DNA from: an uncultured Saprospiraceae bacterium
Lineage (GTDB): Bacteria; Bacteroidota; Bacteroidia; Chitinophagales; Saprospiraceae
NCBI GenBank assembly: GCA_938003955.1
Contig: CALKXE010000199.1
Coordinates: 1 to 59,104, forward strand
DNA length: 59,104 nucleotides
Direction of reading: 5' to 3'
The notes beneath the pieces are model-generated. The model saw only the letters and a program-made list of their open reading frames with translations, ran no database searches and was not told the origin of the DNA. Position 1 is the first letter of the stretch. Each line of letters opens with the position of its first letter. Both the position numbers and the translations under genes were made by a program. Below are positions 10,501 through 19,929 of this stretch, one piece after another.

Positions 10501-12051
10501 ATAGATATTTAATGAATCCGAAACATCACCAAAAGCAATAGTTGCTGTTCCTAATTCAGGACAAGAATTTAGTTCAAATACAAAGTCAGCTATATGTTCG
10601 AAATCAGAAATAGACACAGTATCTATCAAAGTCTGTTTACAACCTGTTTGTGATTCTGATTGTAGCTGCACAATGAAATCAGAAGCGTCTACACTTAAAT
10701 TGATAACATTGTTATTGAATGTTTCTGTAACACCGTTTTGTGTTATCATCCATTCTGAGTTAATTATTTCAAAGCCCGTTTGTGGCTCCTCCGATCGACT
10801 AATAAGTCGTATAATATAACTACCATCGTCATTACATGCTTGAATATCAAGATCATACTTAACATCAATATCTGTAAATATTGCCGCTACTTGCTGTACT
10901 ATTGTATCAGAACATGCATCTGAACCTCTAGTCACAATAAGTTGAACATCATATATACCAGGTGTCTCATAGACAAAATCCGGATTTTCATCGGATGATA
11001 AAAATGCAGCATCAGTATTTGGAAAATCAAAGTTCCATTCAAAAGCTGTCCCTCCTAGACTTTGGTTGTCAAATTGCACTTCTGGTCCATCACAGTTACC
11101 ATCATTTGCTTCAAATATTGCTGTTGGTGGATCACTGCAGATTCTCACATTATATTGAAAATCTCTTCTAACTTCTCCAATCTTCACACCATCTCGATAT
11201 TCTTCTACACAAATACCTACTAAAAACTGACCTACCAAATTTGGTGACCCGGTCAACAAACCTGTTTCTGAGTCTATTTGTAATGGTATTCCTCCAAGCA
11301 GATCATTAAGATTAAATGGGTCTTTCCAAGATACTGGTGTGTATGGTGGCTTAGGTGCAGAAACGGGTATAGGTTCAATACTAGATGCGCCATTAAATGG
11401 AGTACATAACTTGTAAACTAATGAATCACCATCAGAATCAATAGCCGAGTGATCAAAATTCACATCTTCATTGGCACAAACATATATCGGTGCCCAATCT
11501 ATAAAATCAGGACTAGCATTATCATTGTTCAGGGCTTGCACTTCCGGAGTTATTTCGGTAGTCCATGTTCCTCCAGTCTCAAGAGGATCTAGGATATTTT
11601 GTAAAGTTTCATTTCTACAGCATCGTTGATATGCTAATATATATCCTCCCTCTCCAGGATTATCAGGCAAACGCAAAACACCTCTATAAGTCGTTTCATG
11701 AACACATACTTGCGTGCCTTCGAACCCACAATCACTCATAATTATTTGATTCAATGTATCACTTGAATTAAAATCCATTCTGAATCTTCCATTGACGCCT
11801 ATTTGTGTTTGCAAATTACCCCCACCATTGAATATCCAAATATTAACTGGGCTATCAAATTGAGCACCTGGATCACCAAGTAAACAATCTCTTCTAAACA
11901 TAAGTGTGATCTCATACCGATCGTTTTCAATATGCTTATATTTTAGTTCTCCGCCGACTATATGTGTTGCACTTACATCATTGGCACCAAATGCCAAAAA
12001 GAACAGTGAACACAGAACAAATTTGATATTTTTAGTAATCATACTCTTCAT
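7567..12051 (-). CDS. Giant PKD-repeat surface protein with gliding-motility type B C-terminal domain
   Basis: About 1494 residues from the ATG at 12049-12051, chosen because it starts a good signal peptide (MKSMITKNIKFVLCSLFFLAFG...SA); the frame is open upstream to an ATG at 12132, which would add 27 non-signal residues. The mature protein begins THIVGGELKYKH, as in many Bacteroidota PKD adhesins. Multiple PKD/Ig-like modules follow, two of them near repeats (PFVSNPNSDFVYTWTPEVG and PLLANPNPLLTYEWSPLVG). The end carries the CHU_C/gliding-motility domain: FLPSAFTPNGDGTNDVL, IYNRWGEEVF, GWDGTYKG. By analogy with SprB of Flavobacterium johnsoniae, it is a T9SS type B cargo. The cognate PorP/SprF protein lies two genes upstream in the same operon. 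Confidence 0.88.
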   Translation of the reverse strand: MKSMITKNIKFVLCSLFFLAFGANDVSATHIVGGELKYKHIENDRYEITLMFRRDCLLGDPGAQFDSPVNIWIFNGGGNLQTQIGVNGRFRMDFNSSDTLNQIIMSDCGFEGTQVCVHETTYRGVLRLPDNPGEGGYILAYQRCCRNETLQNILDPLETGGTWTTEITPEVQALNNDNASPDFIDWAPIYVCANEDVNFDHSAIDSDGDSLVYKLCTPFNGASSIEPIPVSAPKPPYTPVSWKDPFNLNDLLGGIPLQIDSETGLLTGSPNLVGQFLVGICVEEYRDGVKIGEVRRDFQYNVRICSDPPTAIFEANDGNCDGPEVQFDNQSLGGTAFEWNFDFPNTDAAFLSSDENPDFVYETPGIYDVQLIVTRGSDACSDTIVQQVAAIFTDIDVKYDLDIQACNDDGSYIIRLISRSEEPQTGFEIINSEWMITQNGVTETFNNNVINLSVDASDFIVQLQSESQTGCKQTLIDTVSISDFEHIADFVFELNSCPELGTATIAFGDVSDSLNIYDSPIGYDWTITDGAIETMFTDSSFTYDVIDENVINVTLVVDFGGGCNATVTKELTIQDLVPLASYSLLPIGCPDDGTVDLSFINTSANDNPDYPVVDVNWTIMVAGQTLTGNQDTFNVNVPKDSLVTLELLVNFDNGCGDLISETFIPGPFANISFDADAMVVCVGDTLPFVSNPNSDFVYTWTPEVGLVFEAPYSNSNPGLIGIADSEYSVVVTGDFCSIESNFMVTVLDGDNLSISGDSITCDGSVELVAAGGIGAGEFEWSTTSDFSEIIFVGDTLKTSFDGQGQTYYVQFTGESCEDPFAEYTVILSNIFDVIFNGDPVRVCLGDTVPLLANPNPLLTYEWSPLVGIHFPDPMDGSTAQVIGIEDFAYNVTILDDFCSLDTFINVVIADTQEFDIAGDSIVCDENVQLIASGATGIGTYQWSLDSDFTTLLFEGDTLNTELVGTSNTYYVQFTDNTCGELVLSYDVRLFEYDLLFAEPFNICPGDTLLYTVFNQGEGPLTWTWVDDVHLVSGGDTNMPSVGVGMDETEPFDLIFTATSATGCELTDTVSFAIMNNPIVDFTYDLTECGEYTVCFSIDSSYVGFPSWDFGDPSVTDDISLDAAPCYTYTSAGIYEVTLANLTAICPFETIIKTVTINDEISINPIEDQVICLGDNVNLTATSSGNNISFIWCDINGDTLQVGADIELPVNEAFDLIVKGTDPNGCFGSDTINVAPFEFDIVDNVPEVFCSDEETSIEITVNGEQDGFTFVWGPDDCVVSGGNTGNPVLVAVDGKTYSVTITNTDLGCVFVNTYDISTTSFTVELDAEDQLGINTDTINQGDEVIIFVADAQDDYTYEWSDGSTGDELVVSPEETTTYSVTVTDGMGCTATDEITITVRLPECSEVDVFLPSAFTPNGDGTNDVLFLRSNFIDAMELIIYNRWGEEVFSTKDQSLGWDGTYKGEKMSPDVYAYTLRVTCINQVDYATRGNVSLLK

Positions 12052-12153
12052 ATATAAATTATACCACTCCTTACATACGGCAGTTCCGTATATTGTATTT
12101 AAAGATTTGGCATTTGATATCATTATTTTCATAGTTTATATCTTTTATACCAA

Positions 12154-14574
12154 TTATTGGTCGGTTATTTTCACAATTTGAACTCTCCTTTCTTTACTTG
12201 CTCCTATTCCATATACAGACTGAGACTTATCGCTTGCTTTATCACTGACATCTTCTGGAGATGTTTCTTCACCAAATGATATATCAGTTATAATCAGTTT
12301 CCCATTTTGGACAAACTGTCTAAAGTAGCCATTTTCATATCTTAATATTTCATTCTCTACACTTGATACTCTTCTTTGACCTAGTGCTAGGTTATATCTA
12401 GTATCAGCCAATGGCGATGCATAACCTTTGACAGCTATTTCTAGACTTCTACCAAGTTCTAATTCTTTCTTGAGCGCTCTCATAAATCTTTTCAACTTAT
12501 CATATCCACCTACTACATCTCCTTCAAAGAAAGCATCAAGGTTCTGCCTAGCTAATGTTTTGTCAGCACCTTTTTTACCTTTCGTGTGATTTTCAATATA
12601 GTCGAGCTTCTCACTCATATAATTGCTAAACAATTCACCATAGATCGCATCAGTACTTGTCGATTTACTTCTAGGCTCTGGTTCTGCATTTTCGAAGTAT
12701 ACAAATACTGGCATATAATCTTCTATATCGAATACTTCCAAGTATAACTTACGCTTTATCAAACCAGGTTCGGTTACATCAGTAAGGTCTACAATGTCCG
12801 TTTCTGTAACAAACCCAAACTTACTTGCTTGAATCTCGTATTTGTTACCCAACTCTGCATAGAAATGAAATTTGTTTCCTAAATCATTAAACGCTATCGT
12901 ATCCATTTGCCCCGTTGTTAAGTTCTTTATAGTTACTTGTACACCGAGCAATTCGTCTTTTGTTCTTTTGTTGAATGTTTCTACAATTAATTGCATTCTA
13001 TCCGTTTTAAGATAGATTTTTTTATCAATCTTAGTTGATTCAGTAATTCCTACTGTACTAAAATCGATAACCTCACTATTATAAAAAGGTCTTGAAACAT
13101 GTATTTTATAATCTCTACCTTTTTTCACTTTGAAATAGAAATCATTTCCATCATCATTCGTTAGAGCATTTATTGTATCACCTGTTATAGCATCTATCAA
13201 TATGACAGTAGCTCCGTCTAAAGGCTCTTTTGTCAAATCATCAAAAACAAGTGCATTAAGATCTAAAATTATTTCATCATACTCTACTTTATAGATATCG
13301 AAACAACATGCTTTTTGACTAGGATCTAAGAACATAGTACCTTCTCGATTTGTAGAAAAGTATCCTTCAGCTCCATCAGCATCCAATACATAGTACAAAT
13401 CATGGTAACTACTATTGATTGGCATTCTCATGTGTACAGGATCCAAATAACCATTCTTTGATTGCTCTGAAGAATACACATCATATCCTCCTAGACCTTG
13501 TCTACCATCTGAACTAAAATACATTGTTTTCGTAGCCGTATGATAAAATGGAGTGACGTCATTACCTTTAGTATTGAATTCAGCCATATTCTGTGGCTCA
13601 TCGTAAGAATTATTACTGCCTATTACTGTACGATAGATATCTAAGTTTCCTTGTCCACCAACTCTGTCTGATACAAAATAAAGAACATCTTTCATCAAAG
13701 TAGAATCAAATGAAACTTGAGGTTGAGTATTAGTAACAGAATCAATATTTATAGGTGAAGGAAGTTTTACTTTCTCGCCAAATGTCCCATCCTCATTCAC
13801 AAATCGACTATATATATCACATCTCAGATCTTCGGAATTGATATACTCGCATATTGTGTAATACAATATTGACCCATCTGAACTAAATGTAGAATGAGCA
13901 ATTGACAAATTAGAATCATTCAAATCCCCTTCTATTCCTTTATTGTCATCATTTTCTAATGTGTGAATCTTAGATATACTTCTAGCTGGAAATTCAGGAG
14001 AGTCAGTTTCTGCATATTTCATCGTTGTGAAATAGAGAACATCATCCTTTTTCACAGCACCGAACTCTGAGTATGGTGTATTAACCTCAGATTCCATTTG
14101 TACCAAGTCTGCGCTTTTATCAATATCATCAAGTCTAGACAAGGCGAACTCAATAGATTCTAACTCGTTGTTCGCAGCTATTGTTTTTAGAGAATCTGTA
14201 CTACCATATTCCGATAGATACATATTGTAATACTGTTTTGCATCACTATATTTTCCTAATCTGTAGTACATTTCACCTAAATGAAATGCAGCTTCTGGAA
14301 ATTTGTCTTCGCCTAAAGAATCAGCAATAATCTTATATTTCTCAGCAGCTAAATCATATGCTTCAAAATTCCTTGCAGATTCTGCAACTTTATAGATCAA
14401 TGCTGGATCATCCTCTTCAAACTCGAGTGCTTCCGAATACCACTTAAGGGCTCCGTAATAATTTTTCTTTTCGTAAGCTTCTTCCGCAGCTTCAAGAAAA
14501 GCTTTTTGTGTTTGGCCCAAAACAGAACTAACAGCGAAAGTAAAGACTACTAATATGGATATATACTTCTTCAT
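12154..14574 (-). CDS. OmpA-family protein with TPR and PD40 beta-propeller repeats
   Basis: About 806 residues from the ATG at 14572-14574, which gives a clean signal peptide (MKKYISILVVFTFAVSSVLGQ); an ATG at 14613 would overlap the upstream gene. Order: signal peptide; TPR-like helices to about 130 (EAAEEAYEKKNYYGALKWYSEAL); PD40/WD40-like propeller (YFTTMKYAET, LYFVSDRVGGQGNLDIY, MYFSSDGRQGLGGYDVY); two regulatory-like beta domains; and a C-terminal OmpA peptidoglycan-binding domain (IAVKGYASPLADTRYN, LGQRRVSSV). The architecture resembles PorE of the T9SS and SprF-linked proteins. It probably anchors the outer-membrane PorP/SprF unit to peptidoglycan. Confidence 0.85.
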   Translation of the reverse strand: MKKYISILVVFTFAVSSVLGQTQKAFLEAAEEAYEKKNYYGALKWYSEALEFEEDDPALIYKVAESARNFEAYDLAAEKYKIIADSLGEDKFPEAAFHLGEMYYRLGKYSDAKQYYNMYLSEYGSTDSLKTIAANNELESIEFALSRLDDIDKSADLVQMESEVNTPYSEFGAVKKDDVLYFTTMKYAETDSPEFPARSISKIHTLENDDNKGIEGDLNDSNLSIAHSTFSSDGSILYYTICEYINSEDLRCDIYSRFVNEDGTFGEKVKLPSPINIDSVTNTQPQVSFDSTLMKDVLYFVSDRVGGQGNLDIYRTVIGSNNSYDEPQNMAEFNTKGNDVTPFYHTATKTMYFSSDGRQGLGGYDVYSSEQSKNGYLDPVHMRMPINSSYHDLYYVLDADGAEGYFSTNREGTMFLDPSQKACCFDIYKVEYDEIILDLNALVFDDLTKEPLDGATVILIDAITGDTINALTNDDGNDFYFKVKKGRDYKIHVSRPFYNSEVIDFSTVGITESTKIDKKIYLKTDRMQLIVETFNKRTKDELLGVQVTIKNLTTGQMDTIAFNDLGNKFHFYAELGNKYEIQASKFGFVTETDIVDLTDVTEPGLIKRKLYLEVFDIEDYMPVFVYFENAEPEPRSKSTSTDAIYGELFSNYMSEKLDYIENHTKGKKGADKTLARQNLDAFFEGDVVGGYDKLKRFMRALKKELELGRSLEIAVKGYASPLADTRYNLALGQRRVSSVENEILRYENGYFRQFVQNGKLIITDISFGEETSPEDVSDKASDKSQSVYGIGASKERRVQIVKITDQ

Positions 14575-14597
14575 ATTGTGCATATTCATTTTTGGTA

Positions 14598-15620
14598 TTA
14601 ATATATTGGACATACTTTGAATTCTTTCAACGGCTTCACATCAGTGATCGTGTAGCGAAAGTGAATCTCTAAAGCCCCCCTACGGCTATTCTCAATAGTA
14701 TTAAAGCCTGTACCATCTATATCATAATTGGCTCCTACATAAAATTGAGTATATTCTATTGCAATTGTTGGTATCAATGAACCTGAAGTTCTATAGCCCA
14801 TTCCTAGGTGGAGTTGAGTTTCTTTTCCTCTCTTTTGGCTTACATATATTTTTGCAAGACCACCGAGTATTGTCTCTCTGTACTCATTCTGCATTTGATG
14901 CAGCGCATGAAGTTGAATATCCAATGCATCCATAACATAGAGTGAAGCAATTCCAGTAAAGTTTATATTTATAGGTAATTTTTGATCTTCATTATTATAA
15001 AAACCAGCACTAGGTTGAAGGAAGTGAAAGGCTCCAACACCTAAATCAATTTTGGTCCGACTACTTCGCTGATATCGATAATTCAATCCTGCACCTGTCT
15101 CTAAGAAATAGATTCTCTCAGTATCAAAATTCTCTCCAGAGCCAAGTCCAGAATTAAAAGTAACACCATCCCACTGTTTATCCCATGTAAGATCATTAGG
15201 AGCAAATCCCCTCGAAGAGAAACCTAAAGTAAGACCACCAGTGATTATATTTTGTGCATTCAAAATCCTACTGTAGCTACCAGAAACATTTAATGTACTC
15301 AAATTCAGTTTAGAATCTCCTTGTCTATCATGGAAAAAATTTATACCACCAGACCAAAAGTGATTATCTGACTTTTTGGGTAGAAATTTCTGATCATAAG
15401 CTGCCCCCATTGTAAACCATGGTACTGGCACCCATCTCCATTGATCACGAGTATTGCCCATGAATCGCTTATCACCTTTAAATATCCCTGTCAGTGCTGG
15501 ATTAGCAGTCTGCGGAGAATTATAAAATTGCGAATAATGCAAATCTTGCCCTATAACTTCGCTAGACGAAAATAAATTCATCACGAAAAGGGTAAACACA
15601 TAAAATGTTAGCTTCTTCAA
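14598..15620 (-). CDS. PorP/SprF-family type IX secretion membrane protein
   Basis: 340 residues with signal peptide (KKLTFYVFTLFVMNLFSSSEVIGQ). The mature start, DLHYSQFYNSPQTANPALTGIF, is the hallmark of the PorP/SprF family, followed by an outer-membrane barrel (ITGGLTLGFSSRG, HLGMGYRTSGSLIPT). The initiation codon appears to be TTG at 15618-15620; the next in-frame ATG would remove the charged end of the signal peptide. In F. johnsoniae SprF is needed for secretion of the type B CTD protein SprB. Here the order PorP/SprF, OmpA/PD40, gliding-CTD protein on one strand with tiny gaps implies the same relationship. Confidence 0.92.
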   Translation of the reverse strand: MKKLTFYVFTLFVMNLFSSSEVIGQDLHYSQFYNSPQTANPALTGIFKGDKRFMGNTRDQWRWVPVPWFTMGAAYDQKFLPKKSDNHFWSGGINFFHDRQGDSKLNLSTLNVSGSYSRILNAQNIITGGLTLGFSSRGFAPNDLTWDKQWDGVTFNSGLGSGENFDTERIYFLETGAGLNYRYQRSSRTKIDLGVGAFHFLQPSAGFYNNEDQKLPININFTGIASLYVMDALDIQLHALHQMQNEYRETILGGLAKIYVSQKRGKETQLHLGMGYRTSGSLIPTIAIEYTQFYVGANYDIDGTGFNTIENSRRGALEIHFRYTITDVKPLKEFKVCPIY

Positions 15621-15799
15621 ATCAAATTGTTTTATATTAACAATTTACGATATACGTAATATACTCAAATACATAAACTTAGACTACCATATCTAAATAG
15701 ATAGTCTAGTTACTTTATACAGTGCAAAAACTATACTAGAAACTTACATTAAGGTTCAATTAGCAATCTACTCAAAACAATATGTAGAAAGTTGTCTAA

Positions 15800-16873
15800 T
15801 CAGTTGATAATCATATCAAATGCGACATTTCGAACCTTAGAAGTAGGTTGTCCTTCTATAGTTTCATCAATAATCATTTCTATGGCAAGTGGGGATTTAA
15901 AGACCTTACTCAAGTCTGATACTCTACAAAATGGGATTTTTGCAACTCTAAGTTTAGTAGACAATTCTTCGTAACTGATTCCTCTACATGTAGTTTGTAA
16001 ATAGGTTATCAATTCCTTTCTTCTGACTACTCTTTCTTTATTAAGTTTAAATGTATGTAGCAATTCTTCTACTAAGTTAAGGGTTTTCCCTAGTTTTTCA
16101 AACTGTTTATCCGATCCGACACCTAAAATGACAATAAAATCGTCTTTAGTGGTCACAAAATCACCATAAGGGGCAATATTGGGATGTAAAGTGCCCATTG
16201 GAGACGGGATATGATTATTCATCAAATAATTTGAAGCTTGATTAGCAAGAGCACTTATGCCCGATTTATATAAAGACACTTCAAAGTATGATCCTTTTCC
16301 CGTTTTCAGCTTAGTAATTACCCCTAGTAGAATTGCCTCTTTTAACTGATGTCCTGCAATAACATCAATCAAAGCTACAGGCATTTTTGCTATTCCTCCT
16401 TCTTCAGAACCATTCATTGAAATGAAACCAGTTTCGGCTTGCATAATTAAGTCATATCCAGGTCTTGGATCATCATAACTATAAGCTGCTAGCTGTGCGA
16501 AAATTACTTTTTCATTTATTTGTTTGATAGATTGATAGTCTACTTTTAGTTTCTCCGCAGTTCTTTTTTGGAAATTAGATATAACTACATCTGCAGTAGA
16601 TATTAATTTTAATACCTCCTCATAGTCAGTTTCATTTTGCAGATCCAAAATTACAATCTCTTTCCCTGTGTTAGCACTAGCGTAATAAGCACTTATACTT
16701 GCATCAGAATCTTCTGATGGATGTTTCCATTGACGGGTAACATCACCACCTATAGTGCGATTCTCCACTTTTATCACTCTAGCTCCTAATTCTGCCAAAA
16801 AACTTCCAGCAAGCGGCCCAGCTAATACAGAAGCTAACTCGATGACAACTAGATCACTTAATAAGTTATCCAA
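15800..16873 (-). CDS. CaiB/BaiF-family CoA-transferase
   Basis: 357 residues, slightly shorter than the usual 380-400. The N-terminal motif VIELASVLAGPLAGSFLAELGA and the following VIKVENRTIGGDVTR are typical. Asp170 in PVALIDVIAGH is the expected catalytic aspartate, which carries the CoA ester during transfer. Cytoplasmic. The start is TTG at 16871-16873, with an in-frame stop two codons upstream and no ATG near. The acid substrate cannot be predicted; neighbours give no hint. Confidence 0.88.
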   Translation of the reverse strand: MDNLLSDLVVIELASVLAGPLAGSFLAELGARVIKVENRTIGGDVTRQWKHPSEDSDASISAYYASANTGKEIVILDLQNETDYEEVLKLISTADVVISNFQKRTAEKLKVDYQSIKQINEKVIFAQLAAYSYDDPRPGYDLIMQAETGFISMNGSEEGGIAKMPVALIDVIAGHQLKEAILLGVITKLKTGKGSYFEVSLYKSGISALANQASNYLMNNHIPSPMGTLHPNIAPYGDFVTTKDDFIVILGVGSDKQFEKLGKTLNLVEELLHTFKLNKERVVRRKELITYLQTTCRGISYEELSTKLRVAKIPFCRVSDLSKVFKSPLAIEMIIDETIEGQPTSKVRNVAFDMIIN

Positions 16874-17012
16874 ATTCTATGTTTTATTATTAATATAAGG
16901 AAAGCCTACCTCTAAGCAGTCAGCATAGAGAACGCAGTTAATCTGTAATTAGTTTTATTACTATTTAGAAGTTGGAATCAGTCTGAGATTGATTATTATA
17001 CTCAAAAAAATA

Positions 17013-17618
17013 TTACACCACCGTTTTTAGGTAGCTGGCAAACATATTAAGTGCTTTGAGATAGTTTTTATTATTATTGACCACCATATCAACCTCATCT
17101 ATATATGGTTCGATATATTTTTCAAAAGCTGGTAAAACATGATGTTCGTACCTATAAAGAACGTCTTCTAGAGGATAATTTCGTTCAATTCTATCACGTT
17201 GTATTCTACGTATCACTGTAAGTGCACTGCTTGCATAGATCATCACTTTAAAATCAAGCAAATTTCTGATCTCTTCGTGATGAAAAATAAACAGCCCTTC
17301 TACAATAAGAATATTAGTTGGTTTGAACTCTAGCATTTTAGGCTCCTTCAAATCATTATTGAAGGTATATTCTACTCTATTTACGATTTCTCCATTCTTC
17401 AGCATCTTTATATCAGATACAAAACCATCAATATCAATAGACGTAGGTAGATCAAAATTCTTAAACCCATTTTCATCTGTTAGTTGATCTTCTCGAGGGT
17501 GATAATATTCATCTTGCGACAGAAGTGTAATTTCAGTATCAGCAAACTGTTTTTTTATATCTCTTATAAAAGATGTCTTACCTGAACCACTTCCACCTGA
17601 AATCCCTATTACGAGCAT
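17013..17618 (-). CDS. udk: Uridine kinase
   Basis: 201 residues. Walker A GISGGSGSGKTSF lies at 5-17, followed by LLSQDEYYHP, the uridine/cytidine kinase region, and IERNYPLEDVLYRYEHHVLP. The enzyme phosphorylates uridine and cytidine to UMP and CMP in pyrimidine salvage. It is divergent from a nucleoside transporter (17772, plus strand), with 153 bases between the starts, so uptake and phosphorylation may be co-regulated. Confidence 0.93.
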   Translation of the reverse strand: MLVIGISGGSGSGKTSFIRDIKKQFADTEITLLSQDEYYHPREDQLTDENGFKNFDLPTSIDIDGFVSDIKMLKNGEIVNRVEYTFNNDLKEPKMLEFKPTNILIVEGLFIFHHEEIRNLLDFKVMIYASSALTVIRRIQRDRIERNYPLEDVLYRYEHHVLPAFEKYIEPYIDEVDMVVNNNKNYLKALNMFASYLKTVV

Positions 17619-17771
17619 AATATTTATACGTTTGAGTTGCTTTATTTTTGAGAATGCAATAATACGATTTTTCTCAAATTCTGAGCAGTCCTTTATACTA
17701 AGAACACTATATTTCTAATTACTCTAAAAAATAACTTACTTTGGCATCAATAAAGAATTAAATCTTACCCA

Positions 17772-19145
17772 ATGGATGTATTTTTATCAATAGCAAGAGG
17801 AGCATTAGGAATGATAGTGCTGCTAGCAATTGCATATTTTTTTAGTAGTAATAGAAAAGCGATCAACTGGAAAACAGTAGGTTACGGTTTATTAATCCAA
17901 TTTGTACTTGCAGTAGGTATTCTAAAAGGGGCAGATATAGGCTTCAATATCGGTGACCGAAGAATCGATCTTTCTTTTATTGGAGCTATTTTCGACTTTG
18001 GAGGTAAGATGTTTACAAACATTCTAGATTACACACTTGATGGTAGTAAGTTTTTGATGGGTAATCTTTTGGATGCAAGTTCTTTTGGATACATATTCGC
18101 ATTTCAAGTACTACCAACAATCATTTTCTTCTCTGCACTGACTTCTGTTCTATTTTATCTGGGAGTCATTCAGAAAGTAATAAGTGTATTGGCCAAAATA
18201 ATGACGAAGGTCCTAAAAATATCAGGTGCTGAAAGTCTTAGTGTTGCTGGAAACATCTTCTTAGGACAAACAGAAGCACCTCTTATGATCAAACCTTATC
18301 TCGAAAAAATGACTAAGTCAGAGATACTTTTGGTAATGATAGGAGGCATGGCTACAGTGGCGGGAGGAGTACTTGCAGCTTATATAGGTTTCTTGGGCGG
18401 AGATGATCCAATATTAAGATTAAAATTTGCTAAGCACTTGTTGGCCGCATCAGTAATGGCTGCACCGGGTGCTATTGTTATGTCAAAAATGTTATTTCCT
18501 GAAACAGGAGAAGTGGATTCTAATGTACACGTAAGTACTGAAAAAATAGGATCTAATATTTTGGACGCTATATCTACCGGAACTACTGAAGGTTTAAAAC
18601 TTGCTGCCAATGTTGGAGCTATGTTACTTGTTTTTGTAGCATTTATAGCAATGATTAATGGTATTCTGGGCGGAATTGGATCGATAGACGGAATATACGC
18701 TACAAATGTATCTTGGACCTCTATTAATGAAGTTATTGCAAATGGAACTCCATATTCTGCACTTTCTTTAGAGTTTATTCTAGGCTACATATTCGCACCT
18801 CTTATGTGGTTGATCGGTGTAGCGACTGAAGATACTACACTTATGGGACAGCTACTAGGAATTAAACTTGCCGCTTCGGAATTCGTTGGCTATATTCAAC
18901 TTGCAGAGTTAAAGAATCCAGAAAATGCACTTCACCTAGCAAATGAAAAAAGTATAATCATGGCTACATATATGCTTTGTGGTTTTGCGAATTTTGCATC
19001 AATAGGTATTCAGATAGGAGGAATCGGCTTCTTAGCACCTGGTCAAAGAAAGACATTATCTGAATTTGGATTAAAAGCATTGTTAGGAGGAACATTAGCA
19101 TCATTGCTATCTGCGACACTAATTGGAATCCTATTTAGTTTTTAA
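17772..19145 (+). CDS. NupC-type concentrative nucleoside transporter (CNT family)
   Basis: 457 residues, longer than E. coli NupC (about 400) because of a loop at about 235-260. About ten membrane segments. The CNT signature GQTEAPLMIKPYLEKMTKSE (about residues 165-184) contains the Q-T-E-A nucleoside-binding motif, and later come GVATEDTTLMGQLLGIKLAASEF and FANFASIGIQIGG. Imports nucleosides with a cation. Divergent from uridine kinase, which would trap imported uridine as UMP. Confidence 0.93.
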   Translation: MDVFLSIARGALGMIVLLAIAYFFSSNRKAINWKTVGYGLLIQFVLAVGILKGADIGFNIGDRRIDLSFIGAIFDFGGKMFTNILDYTLDGSKFLMGNLLDASSFGYIFAFQVLPTIIFFSALTSVLFYLGVIQKVISVLAKIMTKVLKISGAESLSVAGNIFLGQTEAPLMIKPYLEKMTKSEILLVMIGGMATVAGGVLAAYIGFLGGDDPILRLKFAKHLLAASVMAAPGAIVMSKMLFPETGEVDSNVHVSTEKIGSNILDAISTGTTEGLKLAANVGAMLLVFVAFIAMINGILGGIGSIDGIYATNVSWTSINEVIANGTPYSALSLEFILGYIFAPLMWLIGVATEDTTLMGQLLGIKLAASEFVGYIQLAELKNPENALHLANEKSIIMATYMLCGFANFASIGIQIGGIGFLAPGQRKTLSEFGLKALLGGTLASLLSATLIGILFSF

Positions 19146-19146
19146 T

Positions 19147-19929
19147 CTACTTCATAAACATAGCTCCGCATAATATCCCTGTAGCCATACCTACATTAAG
19201 AGAGTCCGCTACCCTATCTTCGCTCCCCGGTATTGTCACATGATGATCTATTTCTTGATGGATTGCCGCAGATATACCTTTCCCTTCATTGCCCATAATA
19301 AGCATTGTTTGTTCTGGCCACTCTAATTCAGAAAGTGATGTTCCATGCATTACCGCTCCTACCGTTTTATGGTTTGACAGCTTAACTTGATTAAAATCTT
19401 CTGTAAAAAGAGAAACATTAAGAAAACTTCCCATTGTTGACTGAATCACTTTGGGATTATAAAAATCAGCACATCCTCTACTTCTTATAATAGATTTCAT
19501 CCCAAACCAATCAGCTATTCTTATAATCGTCCCAAGATTTCCAGGATCCTGTACATCATCCAAGAAAATCGCATGTCCAGTGTTAAGTTTCTCATAATCT
19601 ATGGCTTCTGGCTTCTTCTCCAATACTATCAGTACTGGAGAATTCGTTTTCAATGTCGATATCTTAGACATATTAGGTGGAAGAATTTCTACCAGAATTG
19701 AGGCGTAAGGTTTAATCAATTGATCATTAATTTCGATCCATTCTTTCGTTGCAAAAATGTGAATTAGTTTATATCTAGCATTTAGTAATATTTCTTGTGC
19801 TATTTTATCTCCTTCTGCAATGAAATTATTATACTTTTGCCTGAACTTACTCTGATGAAGAGATTTGATGAATTTTATCTGATTGTTAGTGATCACAAAG
19901 TGTATTTTTGGTAAAGGTAGTATGACCAT
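19147..19929 (-). CDS. TrmH/SpoU-family RNA 2'-O-methyltransferase
   Basis: Up to 260 residues. An N-terminal substrate-binding part (KFIKSLHQSKFRQKYNNFIAEG) precedes the SPOUT domain. The three SpoU motifs are seen: IFLDDVQDPGNLGTIIRIADW (first 20 residues of it are the core), MLIMGNEGKGIS, and IPGSEDRVADSLNVGMATG. Uses SAM to methylate rRNA or tRNA ribose. The ATG at 19927-19929 overlaps the start of the divergent TamL gene by eight bases. A GTG at 19894-19896, which gives VITNNQIKFIKSLHQ as in family relatives, is a good alternative start. Ends one base past the convergent transporter gene. Confidence 0.9.
   Translation of the reverse strand: MVILPLPKIHFVITNNQIKFIKSLHQSKFRQKYNNFIAEGDKIAQEILLNARYKLIHIFATKEWIEINDQLIKPYASILVEILPPNMSKISTLKTNSPVLIVLEKKPEAIDYEKLNTGHAIFLDDVQDPGNLGTIIRIADWFGMKSIIRSRGCADFYNPKVIQSTMGSFLNVSLFTEDFNQVKLSNHKTVGAVMHGTSLSELEWPEQTMLIMGNEGKGISAAIHQEIDHHVTIPGSEDRVADSLNVGMATGILCGAMFMK

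Noticed and set aside
15682..15712. Nested AGACTA...TAGTCT / ATCTA...TAGAT symmetry before the PorP gene
   Set aside because: Imperfect and AT-rich; no clear function or terminator features.
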